NCBI GenBank assembly: GCA_033239725.1
Contig: BTCW01000010.1
Span: 19,475,825-19,539,824 of the forward strand
DNA from: Echinochloa phyllopogon
Lineage: Eukaryota > Streptophyta > Magnoliopsida > Poales > Poaceae
Length of the DNA: 64,000 nt
Direction of reading: 5' to 3'
Position 1 is the stretch's first letter, and each line of letters opens with the position of its first letter. The translations under genes were made by a program, and so were the position numbers. Below the pieces are notes generated by a model that was not told the origin of the DNA, ran no database searches, and worked only from the letters and a program-made list of their open reading frames with translations. Shown in pieces: positions 42,960-55,143 of this stretch.

Positions 42960-43560
42960 AAGCAAGGACTGCCTGCGGGGGAGGGGAGTGAGATGGAGAG
43001 GTGAATATGCTTGCGGGAGGGGGAGGTCCAGCAGGCAAGGGAGGTGCGGCCAGTAAGGGAGAGGGCAGGGGAGTCTTACCGATGGATGAGCCTGGGATGC
43101 AGAAGCGTCGAGGCCTCCGGACGGGGGACGTGCTGCAGACAGAGGGGATCTCCGGCAAGGAATCTCCAGTGGCAGGGGATCTCTAGCGGCGTGCCTCCTC
43201 TCCTACACCCTCCAGCGACGAGGAATCTCCAGCGGATGGGGGTGCGTGGGGGATGTCTTGCTGGCAGAGGGGAGCAAGCTGGAGCGGCGGAGAGGGCCAC
43301 GGGTGGGGGATTTCCGGCGCGGCGGCAGGGGCTCTCTGGAAGCGCGGGAGAAGAGTTGTTGGCCGGCAGCAGTGAGGCACTGGGATGGGGGGATTCGTGG
43401 GTGAGGAAAGGATTGGTTTTTGGCGGTGGTGATTTTGGAAAGTTTAGGCGGCGTGGTGGATTTTGCAGCAGCGCGCGGCGGAGATTTGGGAGGGTGGGGG
43501 TGGGTGAGCCTGCGCGCGCAGCAAGGTTTGGGAGGAGAAATTTCAAGATTTAGCGCTCAA
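42960..43560. other. GC-rich block inside the CACTA element
   Basis: A sharply bounded GC-rich segment next to the ARF exons, open in several frames with Gly/Arg or Pro/Ser-rich translations and no domain. Its composition differs from the AT-rich transposon around it, which suggests a second captured fragment, perhaps a 5' gene end. The source is unknown. Confidence 0.4.
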
Positions 43561-46225
43561 TCCCGAGGCTTTCAAAATTAGACACCTGCTCCACGTGTGA
43601 TAGACTTAGAATGACCCCACGTATCATTAGGATATGGATGTTAAATCTTAAAAGGCTCGCGAATTAAATCTCATATATCAAAATCTCTCGTTTGGGTGGC
43701 TGAGCGAGCGCGCTGATGAATTTTGGGGAGCAAGACGGGGGTGGCGCGACAAGAAGAGACAGGAAGAGAATGGTTGCTAGGGTTTCATTTTAGACCGAAG
43801 TGGCTGAATGATGGGCCCTCCAGTAAATTTTGCACATGAGTTGGGCCGATTCAGGGCGCGAGTGGGCTGCTACATTTATAACGACCGATTCATTGACCCA
43901 ACTAATACGTAATACCGACCGATGGTTCAATGGTATATTGCATTGTATATACCAGCTGATGTACAGTCCCAATAACCTAAAGCACCGACCGACTGTTTAT
44001 TGCAGACCTTTACCGTCCAAAAGTTTCTCGGTGTATTCATACTTATACCAACCCCCATCCGATGGTATATTGCGGCTGTGGTATAGTGCATCTTAGGTTA
44101 CATCTTAAACCAAATAAAGGTTCTATGCACGAAAGGCACCTCCGAGGGCGTTGACAGGCAACACAACCTAACAACAAGCAGCCTAACAAGGGTACTCGGG
44201 GCAAGCTGCTATAATCACGGCCCACCTGCAGTCATGTCATAAACCACACCCCTTGACCCTCCGAGCCAATAAGACCGCAGCCACGCCCGGCGCTGCGCCA
44301 ACCGCTCAACATAGTGCAAGGTACCATAATGATATGCGCCATATGGCCGTGCACCGATAATAAATATGCATTTATTTAAATGACCGTGGAAATGATAAGA
44401 TGCAACTTTGCATCATAAACTTATTACTTTGGCAGCTTACTTGGATCATAATAAATATGCCTACATCCTTCCATCATAAACTTTGCATATGCAATAAGAG
44501 CGTACAAAATATGATTTTTGCTGTACTTCAAAAAATGTGAAATATTCAACATAATGTAAGCTTACTTGCACTAAAAAGTAACATACAAAAAATAAATGAA
44601 AATTGCATACATAATAAATAGAATAATAAAAGAAACGATAACAATTACCAGCAGAAAAATGAGAATGAGCGGTTCGGAGCCATGATTTTTTTTTTTCATT
44701 TGGCGGCTACTGCTAAATTATTTTTGCATGGTGAGTGGTCTTTTACTTGCCGCCTAAACTCTGTTTTCCACAATTTAATTTGCCGCCTAATCGCTGTGTA
44801 ACAGGGTCTAGCGATAAATACGCGGCCACTAACCTCAATCTCCGTTAAGCACCCGGTGGCCCGTATGATCTCCCTCTCTCATCTCATCTGTTCTTCGTGC
44901 GGCACCCTGAGTCCGTGACTCCAATCAGGCCACTGCCCCAGATCAGGATCCCTTGCCACAGCCTCACCCTTACTCCGAACAAGCCACCGCGGCGTTGTGG
45001 AGTCTAGCCGTCGGTAGATCTCGAGGAAGCTGTGCGGACACTCTTGAAGATACGGGTTTGTGATCTACATTAGGTAATAATTAGATAGAATTTGCTCTTG
45101 TATCCTGCGTGTTCTTGTCTCCTGTGTTACGAACCTATTGATTAATAAGTATGGTAATTAGGGTTAATCTTGCCGGATGGAATTTTGATTGAGAGCCCTG
45201 CGACGTTGCAGTTTCCATCACCGTGTGCGGTTCCAATCTATGCTTTTGGGCCATTTAGACTGAGTCTGAGCAAATGAAATACTAGATAGCTTTAGGTATT
45301 TCAGTATTTTCCCATGGAGTACTTAAGAACTGAATTTGACAGTACAAATCAGGACCTATGAAATTTCCATGAACTGCTGTTTGCCGAATGTTTCAGGCAT
45401 GCATGTTCACTTTGTGGCTAAGATTAAAAATAGGAAATGACCAAATCTGACTTTGTGGTGAATACCGAAGCTGTAGGAAATTTTATCTAGATATTTGTGG
45501 TGTTTTTGCTCATTGCTTTTACTGCTATATAAAAATAGTTATCAAATTCAAAAGTTGATTGTTCTGTAGTAGACTGTTGTTTTTGCACTGTCTTTTCAAA
45601 CATTCGGATATTTTTTCCAAGTACAAAAGTTAGGCAAAGGGATGTGTAATTACCCTTTTGCATAACATTAGTAAATAAAAAATGACCCTCAATCAGTACA
45701 AGGCTCGAAGCATTTGGCGAGCTGTGTGTCCTCTAGGCTTCACTTTATGAAAGGTAGGAAATGGTCTTTATGCTTATGCAGTATGTCTTCAAGGTTGGTA
45801 AATATTTATGACATTGAGCTTGGTCCTCTGCTTCTCTAATTAACATTTGTTCTATGCTACATTCTTCACTTCGTGCAAGTAAGCAGCTTAGGAGCAGCCC
45901 GGAGGTCATCTTTCTCTGAAAGAAAATCAATCATTCCTTGTTGCTTTGTTAGTTCAAAGGTTGATTTCAAGTTAGTACATATTTGTTAGTCCTATCTGAA
46001 TCAGCTCTAGTGTTCCTTCTCTGATATTTTATTTTGTTCTTGGCAGATGTTTCAATTAACTGAAAATATAGTGTACTTTGTTTCATTTACTGAGTTATTT
46101 TTCTTTTGAACCCATTTTATGGTTTGTGACTTGTGAGTTTAGGCAATAAGAAATTGTTATTAGGCTCTGTTCTTTGAAAAAATATGAATTGTCTTTTATT
46201 TTTGTATGGTTATGCAGTAGAAATC

Positions 46226-47113
46226 ATGACAAGAGGACTTCGAAGATTAAGGAACTTGGACCTTGAAGTACAAGAGGATGCGGAACATGTTCAGGTGGAG
46301 GTGCCTGACAATCTACAGTCTCCTCCTGATATTGATGGTTTATTGACCCAGATGCCAAACCAACCTCGAAGTCCAATAAAGATAATATGTAAGTTTCTAG
46401 TTTTTATTTGCATATCTAAATGCTATGTCAAATCTTACAATTTCATGTATGCAGGGCCACAAGGAGGGACGAAACAAAGTTTTCGGTAATTTTAGAGTAT
46501 CGAATTTATTGGATTTAGAAGGAGGAAAGGTACTTGTAGGGACCGATGAAAATGGTGTCCCAATTGAAAGGTCAGCCTTGATTCTTGGGCAGTACCTTGG
46601 CCATGTAGCAGAATCATCAACCTTAGCTCTTTTGGACATTCAGAGATGGGATAATGAAATGTTCAAGACACACAAGATAGACATAATCAAGGATGTTGAG
46701 GTAAAATTTTTGTAAGCATTGCAAGTAAGTACCTCCATGTTTAATCCATCTACTAACAATTATCTTTCTATGTATAGGAAAAGTTTGCCTTCCCTCGCCA
46801 AACGATTTAGCTTACAAGGGACTGGATCCTAAAAACTGTTAACAATAGGTGGCGAGCATACAAATCTAAGTTGAAGAAACAATACTTCAACCGTGATGAG
46901 AGATCGCTTGATGAGATCACAAATGGAAAACCACTAGATGTGAATGAACATCAATGGAGATCTCTCGTTCAAATTTGGTGCCAAGAGAACCACAAGGTGA
47001 CATCTTACATATCATTTATATCATTTTTGAAAGCAAGGTAGTTAACATTGCTTCATCACTTTTCTATCTTTGCAGAAATTATGTACAACAAACTCTAGGA
47101 CTGTAAAAGAACA
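46226..47113 (+). pseudogene. TNPA-like second CACTA gene, truncated
   Basis: Exons as read: 46226-about 46388 (MTRGLRRLRNLDLEV start), 46455-about 46700 (VLVGTDENGVPIERSALILG and LGHVAES), 46778-46996 (EKFAFPR, DWILKTVNNRWRAYKSKLKK, HQWRSLVQIWCQENHK), and 47076-47113, cut by the LTR junction. The pattern matches the plant En/Spm-associated transposase family (Transposase_24). A TAG at 46808-46810 and a frame problem at the first junction break it. A GC-rich leader-like stretch at 44860-45055 may be its first non-coding exon. Confidence 0.78.
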
Positions 47114-49043
47114 ATATGAAATTAAATAATTGTAAAGGGGGTGTTTAGGTAGCAAGGATTGTCTGTGCTATAACTTGCCTTCCTCGAAGTGCTGCTGCTA
47201 CGAGTCCTGCTCCGGAAAGTCCTCCGCGAACTCAAAATCCAAAGCTAACGGCTCACCGACTGGACACGAAGCACCACACAAGCATATACGCATACCAATA
47301 CATGCAAACAATTAATATTCTATTAGAACAATATACCAAACAGTAGAAATAGTATAAATAAAGATTTTAGAAATATTCTACCCTTCACTACGAACACATG
47401 AGTGCGAAAATCACACTAATCGGAGCTAAAACGAAAAAGATATGACTTTTCTAAGTTCTAGGGACCTGCTGGCAATTTTTAAAAGTTTCCAAGGGCTTAA
47501 TTGAAATAAAACAGGGACCTATGCGTAATTACACGTTAAAACCCGAGGGCTAACGCGTAAGATGGGCTTAGATGGACCGCGGGTTCTAATTTTAAAAAGT
47601 GCAGGGGGGTTTTCATAAGAAACAGGACCTATTCGTAATTATTTTTGAACCGAGCTGGAGCATGGGTTGATTTTGGGAAAATAGGAGGGCTCTTTAGCAC
47701 AATTGCCCAGCTGACCGTGACGCCTCTGGTTTTACTCGGGGGCTCGGGCGCTGAGCGCCGTTGGATCACGATCCAGCGGCTGGGATTGGCTAGGGGGTTT
47801 GGGGTCGCCGGCGGGGATCAGGGGCGCGGCGGCGCCGCCACTGCGGGCGATGGAGCTCGCCGGAGCAGAGGCTTCCCGGAGCTAGGGAGCTCCATTTGCT
47901 GCGGCGCTTGGCCCTACGGGCTCAGGAGCACATGGCGAGTCTAGTTGGGATGCTCAAGTCGACAGATGCGCGGCGGAGGCGGCCAATCGACGGTGAACAG
48001 CGGCGGGCGACTCGGTTGGACGAGGGCAAGGCGATTAAGTGAGCTAATTGGCCAAATGACAGGGCGGGGAGGTTCCTCACCTGGCTGCGAAGTCACCCGA
48101 GGCGTCGAGGGGCTCGGAGCGGCGCCGAAGTGCTGGGTCGACGGCGGCAGCACTCGATGAAGGGCGGCGGCGCTTGGGGCGGGGTGGAGAGGCGCGAGTG
48201 AGGCCTAGGAGCTCGGTGAGGGTTGGGGTGAGGTGCTAGGGTGCTGGGGCTTGGCTTAAATAGCCCGGGGAGGCCTAGGCGTCCGCACCGGAGATTTGGG
48301 GAAAGGAAATCGGCGGCCGGCGTGCTTGCCTTGCAGGGCCGGGTTGCCATGCGTGGAGCGGCCGAGAAAGGAAGGGGATCGGGGGAGGAAGGTACGGGGA
48401 AGGTGCCTGGGTGGGCCACGGGCACGGTGCGGGCCGGGACGGCCGAGCGGAGCTGCGGTGAATGCGCACCGGGGAAGGAAAGGCGCGGGCGGGAGGTGGA
48501 AGGCGAAACTGACCGGCGGGACCGGGCGGTCAGCAGGAGAGAGAGAGAGAGAGAGGGGAGGAAGGGGGGGGGGGGGCTCGAGCTGGGCCGGCTTGGTTCG
48601 GCCGAGGAGCGGGCGCGCGCGGCTCGGGCCAGCGCAGGCCGCTGGGCCAACTCGGCGGGAGCAGGCCCAGGTGGAGAGGGGGAAGGTTTGGGCCGGGGAA
48701 AAAGAATGGGAGGGGGTTGGCTGCGCCAGGGAAAGAGTTGGGGGTGCAAGAGTGGACCAGGGGAAAGCTTAGGGAGCAAAAGTGAACTCAGCTTGAATTA
48801 ACTTTTCTAGGGCTCAAACAAATGCAAATTAAATTCGAATTTAAACAGAATTTAAATTCCAACTTAATTTGCCAACAATCAAAACACAGTGCAGCAGCAT
48901 GAATGCAACAAAAACATTTCTACAAATTATATTTTATTTTAATATCCATAAATAATTCAATTAACTTACATTAAATATGAACAATTAAAATAAAAGCCAA
49001 TTAATTACTAAAAAATTTAAATGGGCCATTTTTGGGTGTTACA
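47114..49043 (-). repeat. 3' LTR, inner part (after the CACTA insertion)
   Basis: It aligns with 56466-58395 and ends GGGTGTTACA. It contains the GC-rich leader region (47700-48240), a TATA-type box on the minus strand (48262-48252), a GA repeat (48536-48556) and 13 G bases (48564-48576) absent from the other LTR. Long ORFs here are compositional artefacts. Confidence 0.9.
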
Positions 49044-49056
49044 AACCTACCCCCTT
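49044..49056 (-). other. polypurine tract of the chromovirus element
   Basis: On the minus strand AAGGGGGTAGGTT runs directly into the LTR start TGTAACACCC. Confidence 0.75.
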
Positions 49057-52000
49057 AAGATGAATCTCGTCCTCGAGATTCGGATGTGGAAGCGAAGAGT
49101 TGTGGACATTCAGTCTTGAGATCCTCTTCTCTTTCCCAAGTTGCTTCGTCCTCCGAGTGCCGGTTCCATTGCACCTTGCACATTCGGATGACCTTGTTTC
49201 TGGTTACTCTCTCCGACTTTTCCAAAATCTTGACTGGGTACTCCTCATAGGTGAGATCTTCCTGTACATTCAGCTCATCTATCGGGATCTGCTCCTCAGG
49301 TACCCGCAAGCACTTCTTCAACTGAAATACGTGGAACACATCATGCACTCCGGCCAACCTCTCAGGTAGCTCTAGCCGGTAAGCAACTTCACCCATTCGT
49401 TCCACTACTTTTAATGGCCCGATATACCGAGGTGCTAGCTTGCCTTTGACATTGAACCTTTTAACGCCTCGCATCGGTGACACCTTGAGATACACAAAGT
49501 CGTCGACTTCAAAGGTGAGATCCCTCTTTCTGACATCGGCATAGCTTTTCTGCCGTGACTGTGCCACTTTCAAGTTTTGCCGAATCACTTGCACTTGTCG
49601 CTCTGCTTCTCTCAGTATCACTGGACCAAAAACTTGACTTTCTCCAGTCTGGTTCCAGAATAGTGGAGTCCTACACTTCCTGCCATACAAAGCTTCGAAT
49701 GGTGTCATCTGCAGACTCTTCTGGTAGCTGTTGTTGTACGAGAATTTCGCATAGGGCAAACTTTTGTCCCAACTGACACCGTACTGCAGAGGACATGCTC
49801 TCAACATGTCTTCCAGAATCTGGTTGGTGCGTTCCATCTGTCCATCTGTCTGCGGGTGATAAGCTGAGCTGAAATGCAACTTAGTGTCCATAGACTCATG
49901 TAGCTTCTGCCAGAAGTGTGAAGTGAACTGAGTACCACGATCAGACACTATCTGCTTCAGGACTCCATGCAAACACACAATCCTCTCCATGTACAACTCT
50001 GCCAATCGGGCGCCTGTATAGGTGGTCTTCACCAGAAGAAAGTGTGCCACCTTGGTCAAGCGATCCACAATCACCCAAATGGAGTCAAATCCTTGCTATG
50101 TGCAGGGTAGACCGGTAATGAAGTCCATGCCAACTTCTTCCCATTTTCATTCTGGTATCTTCAAGGGTTGGAGCAATCCGGCTGGCCTCTGATGTTCAGC
50201 CTTAACTCTCTGACAAGTGTCACATAGTGCCACATGCGTCGCCACATCACGCTTTAATCCATACCACCAAAATCTTTCCTTGATGTCTTGGTACATCTTG
50301 GTGCTTCCTGGATGGATCGAGTATGCCGAATCATGCGCTTCTCTTAGGATCGTGTCCTTGATCTGCGCTATATCGGGCACACATATCTGCTTCCCGTGCC
50401 ACAAGGTTCCTTGTTCATTCACTTGGAAGCCAGGGGCCTTGCCTAGGGCAACATTCTCCATAATTTCCTTGATCTTTTCATCACCAAGGTGTCCTTTCTG
50501 GATCTCCTGTTCCAGAATCGGTTCTACCGTCATCTCTGTGATGCTGGTCACGAACCCCAGACTCATCTTCTCAAATTCCCGGTTGAGTTCTTCAGGCAGA
50601 CAATGGCCGGTGATCTTGTTCGCATAGCTTCTCCTACTCAGAGCATCTGCCACCAAGTTAGCCTTCCCTGGGTGGTAGTGGATCTCCAGATCGTAGTCTT
50701 TGATCAACTCCAACCATCGGCGTTGCCTCATATTCAGCTTTGACTGAGTGAAGACATACTTCAGGCTCTTATGATCGGTGTAGATGTCACACTTGTGCCT
50801 AATCAAGTAATGCCTCCAAATCTTCAGAGCATGCACTACAGCTGCCAACTCCAAATCATGTGTCGGATAGTTCTGCTCATGCTTCCGCAACTATCTTGAT
50901 GCATATGCCACGACTCTCCCTTCTTGCATAAGTACACACCCCAGTCCTAGATGGGATGCATCGCAGTAGATGGAGAAGCTCTTGGCTATGTCAGGCAATA
51001 TCAGCACGGGTGCTGTTGTCAGCCTCTTTTTCAACTCTTCGAAGCTGGTCTGGCTCTCCTCTGTCCAGATGAACTTGGTGTTTTTCTCCAATAACGCCGT
51101 CATGGGTTTAGCAATCTTGGAGAATCCTTCGATGAAGCGTCGATAATATCCGACCATCCCAAGGAAACTTCTGATCTTGCTGACATCCCGAGGCGGGTTC
51201 CACCTCAACACATCATTAACCTTCTTTGGGTCAACTGCCACTCCTCCATTGGACAACACGTGTCCCAAGAATGCCACTTCCTTCAACCAGAATTCACACT
51301 TGCTCAACTTGGCATATAGCTGATGTTCCCAGAGTCTCTGCATTACCATCCTCAAATGCTCTTCATGTTCACCTTCATTCTTGGAAAAGTCCAGTATGTC
51401 ATCAATGAACACCACCACAAACTTGTCCAGGTAGTCCATGAAGACGCTATTCATCAGGTACATGAAGTATGCCGGAGCATTGGTTAGTCCAAAGGACATG
51501 ACTGTGAACTCATATAGCCCATACCGAGTAGTGAAGGCCGTCTTGGGTATGTCGGATGGTTGAATCCTCATCTGGTGGTAGCCCGATCGAAGCTCTATCT
51601 TGGAGAACACACAAGCTCCCTTCAATTGATCGAACAGATCATCAATCCTTGGCAGGGGATACTTGTTCTTGACCGTCACTTCATTGAGTGCTCGATAGTC
51701 CACGCACATCCTTTGCGTACCATCCTTCTTGTCCACGAACAACACTGGTGCCCCCCATGGTGAAGAACTAGGATGAATATACCCTTTTTCTAACAAAGAG
51801 CTTAATTCTTCCTTAAGTTTCTCCAGTTCCTTCACTCCCATCCTATATGGCCTTTTAGCTATAGGTGCAATGCCATGTTTTAGTTCAATAACGAATTCAA
51901 CTTCACGTTCCGGGGGCATACCTGGCAGTTCATCTGGGAACACATCCGAAAACTCGCACACCACCTTGATGTCCCCGGGAGTTGCCCCATCAGCTTGATT

Positions 52001-52491
52001 GACTTGGCATTAGTCAGTGGGCTTGGCTGCCAGGTACTCCACTCTTTCTCCAGTCATGGCTGTCAACTGTATCATCCTTTCAGCGCACTTGATCACCCCA
52101 CCGTAGTAGGATAACCAGCTCATTCCCAGGATCAAGTCGAACCCAACAGAGTTTAGGACTATGGGGTATACCCCGAAGTCTACCCCCCTTATTGTGATGA
52201 GGGTCCGGGTGCAACGTAGAGTGGCCCGTTGCTCCCCCCTGGTGAGCTAACTAGCATAGTATTCCCCATAGGTCATAGGGCCAGCATATTCTTTTGAACA
52301 AATGCAGCAGAGATAAAAGCATGCAAAGCTCCAGAATCGAATAAAATAGTTGCAGGGGTCGAGTTGACGAGGAACGTACCCACAACCACGTCGGTAGCTC
52401 CCTCTGCGGTCTCAGCACCCATGTGGTTGACTTTGCCCCTGACGGGGTTCTGAGGACCTCTGCCTGCTGGTGCCTGTGGCTAGTTCCCATT
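49055..52491 (-). pseudogene. chromovirus pol remnant (protease, RT, RNase H, integrase, chromodomain)
   Basis: Reading leftward: an aspartic protease with FDSGALHAFIS (about 52340), reverse transcriptase (DVFPDELPGMPP, CVDYRALNEVT, catalytic VFIDDIL, about 51940-51300), RNase H (FSIYCDASHLGLGCVL to LVADALSRRS), integrase with H-H-C-C finger (HPGSTKMYQD...CDTCQR) and core (VIVDRLTKVAHF, VSDRGTQFTS, YHPQTDGQMERTN). The C-terminal chromodomain is VIRMCKVQWNRHSEDEATW. In-frame stops lie at 52480-52482, 52273-52275, 52010-52012, 50891-50893, 50147-50149 and 50096-50098, so no complete protein is made. The chromodomain places it in the chromoviruses, probably the Tekay/Del branch. Confidence 0.92.
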
Positions 52492-53568
52492 CTACCCAAC
52501 TCTCTGGGGGTTGTTCTGGCCTGCAGCATTCTGAGCCTTCTCCGGGCAGACATTGGCGTAGTGACCCTGCTCACCACAGTGGTAGCACGCCCTTGGGCCC
52601 ACTGGTACATTGTTGGCGTTGTTAGGGCGCTGGACAGGCCCTTGCTGCACCTGGTTGGGCTGAGCTGGGGCATTCTGCAGCTGGTTCTGGAAGCGCTCTT
52701 GCTGCGGTGCTTGAGAGTATTGGGAGCGCTGCTGGTTCTGGCCTCGGTTGAACGAGCCGGGCTGACTCTGGAAGCGCTGCTGGTTCACCATCTGTTGGCC
52801 TTGGGGAGCAGTGAAGCGGGGGCGGCTGTTGCTCCCGGACTGCTGGCCCTGGAACTTACGCTTCTTTTCCTCCATTTCACGGCGCTTGTGCTCTAGCATC
52901 AGGGCGTCGTCCACTAGTTCCTGAAAGTTGGGGATCTTGGCGCACATCAACTGGTACTGCAGGGCATCCTGCAAGCCATCGCGGAACCGGGACTGCTTCT
53001 TTCTGTCCGTGTTCACGTCCTCTGGAGCATAGCGGGCAAGCTAAATGAACTTGTCACGGTAAGCTGTGACGCTCATCCCTTCCTGCTTCAGTGACAGGAA
53101 CTCCTTCTTCTTCAAAGTCATCAGGTCTTCAGGCACATGGTGTGAGTTGAAGCTGTCATGGAACTCTTGCCATGTGATCTGAGTACGATCAGGGTGAGCG
53201 TAATGGTACGAGTCCCACCAGTCCAACGTTGGTCCTTGAAGATGTCCTCCTGCGTACATCACCTTCTCCCGGTCGTTGCACTGAGCGATGTCAAGTTGTC
53301 GCTCCACTGCCTTAAGCCAATCCACCGCATGCAGGGGATCAGTTGCTTTGTTGAAGGTGGGCGTGCGTCCCTTCAGAAATTCACCCCTCCTGTCACGGGG
53401 CGGCATGTTGTGCTGCGGCGGATTCTGCTGGTTCTGCTGCATCATGGCCATTGTTTGAGCCATCTGTTGCATCAGCTGGGTCTGTGTGAGCATCATCTGC
53501 TTAATGGTGGGGGGTGGTGGTGGCAGTCCACTGGCACTGTGTTGCTCCTTGTGTTCACCATCTATCAT
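52492..53568 (-). pseudogene. chromovirus gag remnant
   Basis: The likely start is the ATG at 53568 (MIDGEHKEQ). A Met/Gln-rich N-terminus precedes the gag domain (PLHAVDWLKAVERQLDIAQC, TLDWWDSYHY, FHDSFNSHHVPEDL, LKQEGMSVTAYRDKF). TAG at 53041-53043 interrupts it; the frame continues LARYAPEDVNTD, then a Gln-rich region and one CCHC knuckle CYHCGEQGHYANVC (about 52585-52545). TAG at 52492-52494 precedes protease, which follows in the same frame. Confidence 0.9.
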
Positions 53569-53898
53569 CAACAAGAGATCCCCATAAATTTTAAGGCCAA
53601 GTAACTGAGGAACAGAAGTACTTGAGAACATTGAACTGGTTATGATAGAGCATAAGGTAGATAAAGAGCAAGTGAAGCAAATAACCCCTTCTATGTAATC
53701 AATAATATCCTTATGCCTTAATCCAAAATCTATATGGTAGTAGACTTGCATCTACGCCCATCACTATCATTACAAAAATCCAACTCATACATAATTATAA
53801 TGATAATCAAACCAAACATCGAAAGACAAGGTTCACACTGACTCGACTCACTGTTTTTTGACTCGACTAGAAAGAAAAATGATGACTAATCGATCTTA

Positions 53899-54950
53899 TT
53901 ACAGACTCATGGTAAACTCCCAAGGACCCTGCTGGATGGTGGTGCTGGTGGCCGTAGATCCGAAGCGGTGCCTCTTGCGAGGCGGTGACTCTGCACGGTA
54001 GTCTGGGCTGCGTGGCGGTGGTGCTCCCATCATCTGGTCCAGCAGCTCCAACTCCTGATGTGTCCCTCTCAGCTGCTCCCTCATAGCGGCGATCTCATCA
54101 GTAGCTGCCTCCAGGTCAGTGTTGAGGGTAGCCACAAGTGCCACAGTAGCAGCGAGCCGAGGGTTGTCGATGTCTCCGATGGGGGCGATGGTGCAAGCTG
54201 TATCCCCACTCCTCCTGCGGGGGTACCACCTCTCTGGCCCGTACTGGATCTCTGCCCAGAACCTGTCCCTGTAGTAGTAGAAGGCACGACGAGCAACATC
54301 TGCTATCCCTGCCTCCTGGGTGGATCTCTCACTGGAGACGTAATGGATCGACCTCGTCCTAGCGGCTCTGGCTTCGTGGTCAGCTGTACGGATCCTCAGG
54401 GTAGTACTCTAGAAGGTGGGGAAGCGGGGGTGCGTCCACCTCTCACTGTGGTACTCCATGCCCACGTTGCTTGTGGCGTAGTGGTAGCGGAGTATCTGCC
54501 TCAGGCACCAGTGGTAGAAGTTGTCTCCAACGTCTCTGACAAAGTCCTCCATGGTCCACCTCGGTGCTGCCGGTGCTGGTGCAGGCTGCTGGGGTGCTGG
54601 GGGCTCCTCGGGGTCATCACCCTCGCCATCTGACGGATCATCACCACCGTCTTTCTCATCATCATCATCATTGCTGTCATCACTATCTGGGTCTCCGGCA
54701 GCATTCCCACCACCTGGCTGAACTGGCTCGGGCTGCTCCTCTGGCTCATCAGCGGGCATCATCTCCTCGTCCTCGGGCTCTCCCTGCTGTTGCTCCGCCT
54801 CTTCTTTTTCCTGCCTTAGACGCTCCTCCTCTTGCATCTCTTCCCACTCCTGGAAAGCATCCTGGTAGGGTCGCCAAAGTCCATCTCCGGAACACGGGGC
54901 GGAAGGTAGCCACAGGTGGACTTGCGGGCGGTTAGCTTCGTGCGAGCCAT
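53899..54950 (-). pseudogene. extra ORF upstream of gag, with histone H3-like N-terminus and acidic tract
   Basis: The ATG at 54950 opens with MARTKLTARKSTCG, equal to the histone H3 N-terminus except at H3 positions 5 and 12, including Lys4 and the ARKS motif around Lys9. Likeness to H3 ends there. Downstream, in a frame shifted by one indel (around 54860-54900), come a Glu/Gln-rich stretch, an Asp/Glu-rich tract (DSDDSNDDDDEKDGGDD, near 54680) and PRWTMEDFVRDVGDNFYHW. After a TAG at 54409-54411 the same frame continues (RAFYYYRDRFWAEIQYGPERW, LEAATDEIAAMREQLRGTHQ, PPRKRHRFG) to TAA at 53899-53901. Sense orientation and position match the 'orf0' of rice RIRE3/RIRE8 (from memory). It is broken in this copy; a chromatin-related role is inference. 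Confidence 0.75.
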
Positions 54951-55128
54951 CTACTACAGGGAAAAGACAAAGAAAAAATTTTAGAAAAACTTTATAAAGG
55001 ACTGGGACAGAGGAGACACTGAACACCATTTTGCAAAACTCAACGCTTTTATAAGTAAAAATAGTGAAGACTGAATCTTGGCTAAGACCGACCATTCTAT
55101 TCTAGGATGCGATCCTACAATCAGCCCG

Positions 55129-55140
55129 GCTTTGATACCA
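55129..55140 (-). other. primer binding site of the chromovirus element
   Basis: On the minus strand TGGTATCAAAGC lies 3 bases inside the 5' LTR. It equals the common initiator-Met tRNA site TGGTATCAGAGC with one change. Confidence 0.8.
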
Positions 55141-55143
55141 ATC

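Larger units (their letters stand above)
35341..47113 (+). mobile_element. CACTA (En/Spm) transposon, right end missing
   Basis: The left terminus CACTACTAGAAAC begins exactly where LTR homology stops. Next come subterminal repeats (35388-35960), a decayed TNP2 transposase (36584-40180), mostly unassigned DNA with two ARF-gene exons on the minus strand (42101-42856) and a GC-rich block (42960-43560), and a TNPA-like gene (46226-47113). The element is cut inside the last TNPA-like exon at 47113, with no right CACTA terminus. LTR sequence resumes at 47114, and the 971 bp corresponding to 55495-56465 are missing, so one deletion probably removed the CACTA right end together with adjoining LTR DNA. 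Stretches 40181-42100 and 43561-46225 show no gene that I can support. Confidence 0.88.

Noticed and set aside
47645..48801. Open frames in the GC-rich part of the chromovirus 3' LTR
   Set aside because: The same frames recur in the other LTR at 57087-58153 with frame breaks and no protein motif; this is LTR leader sequence.
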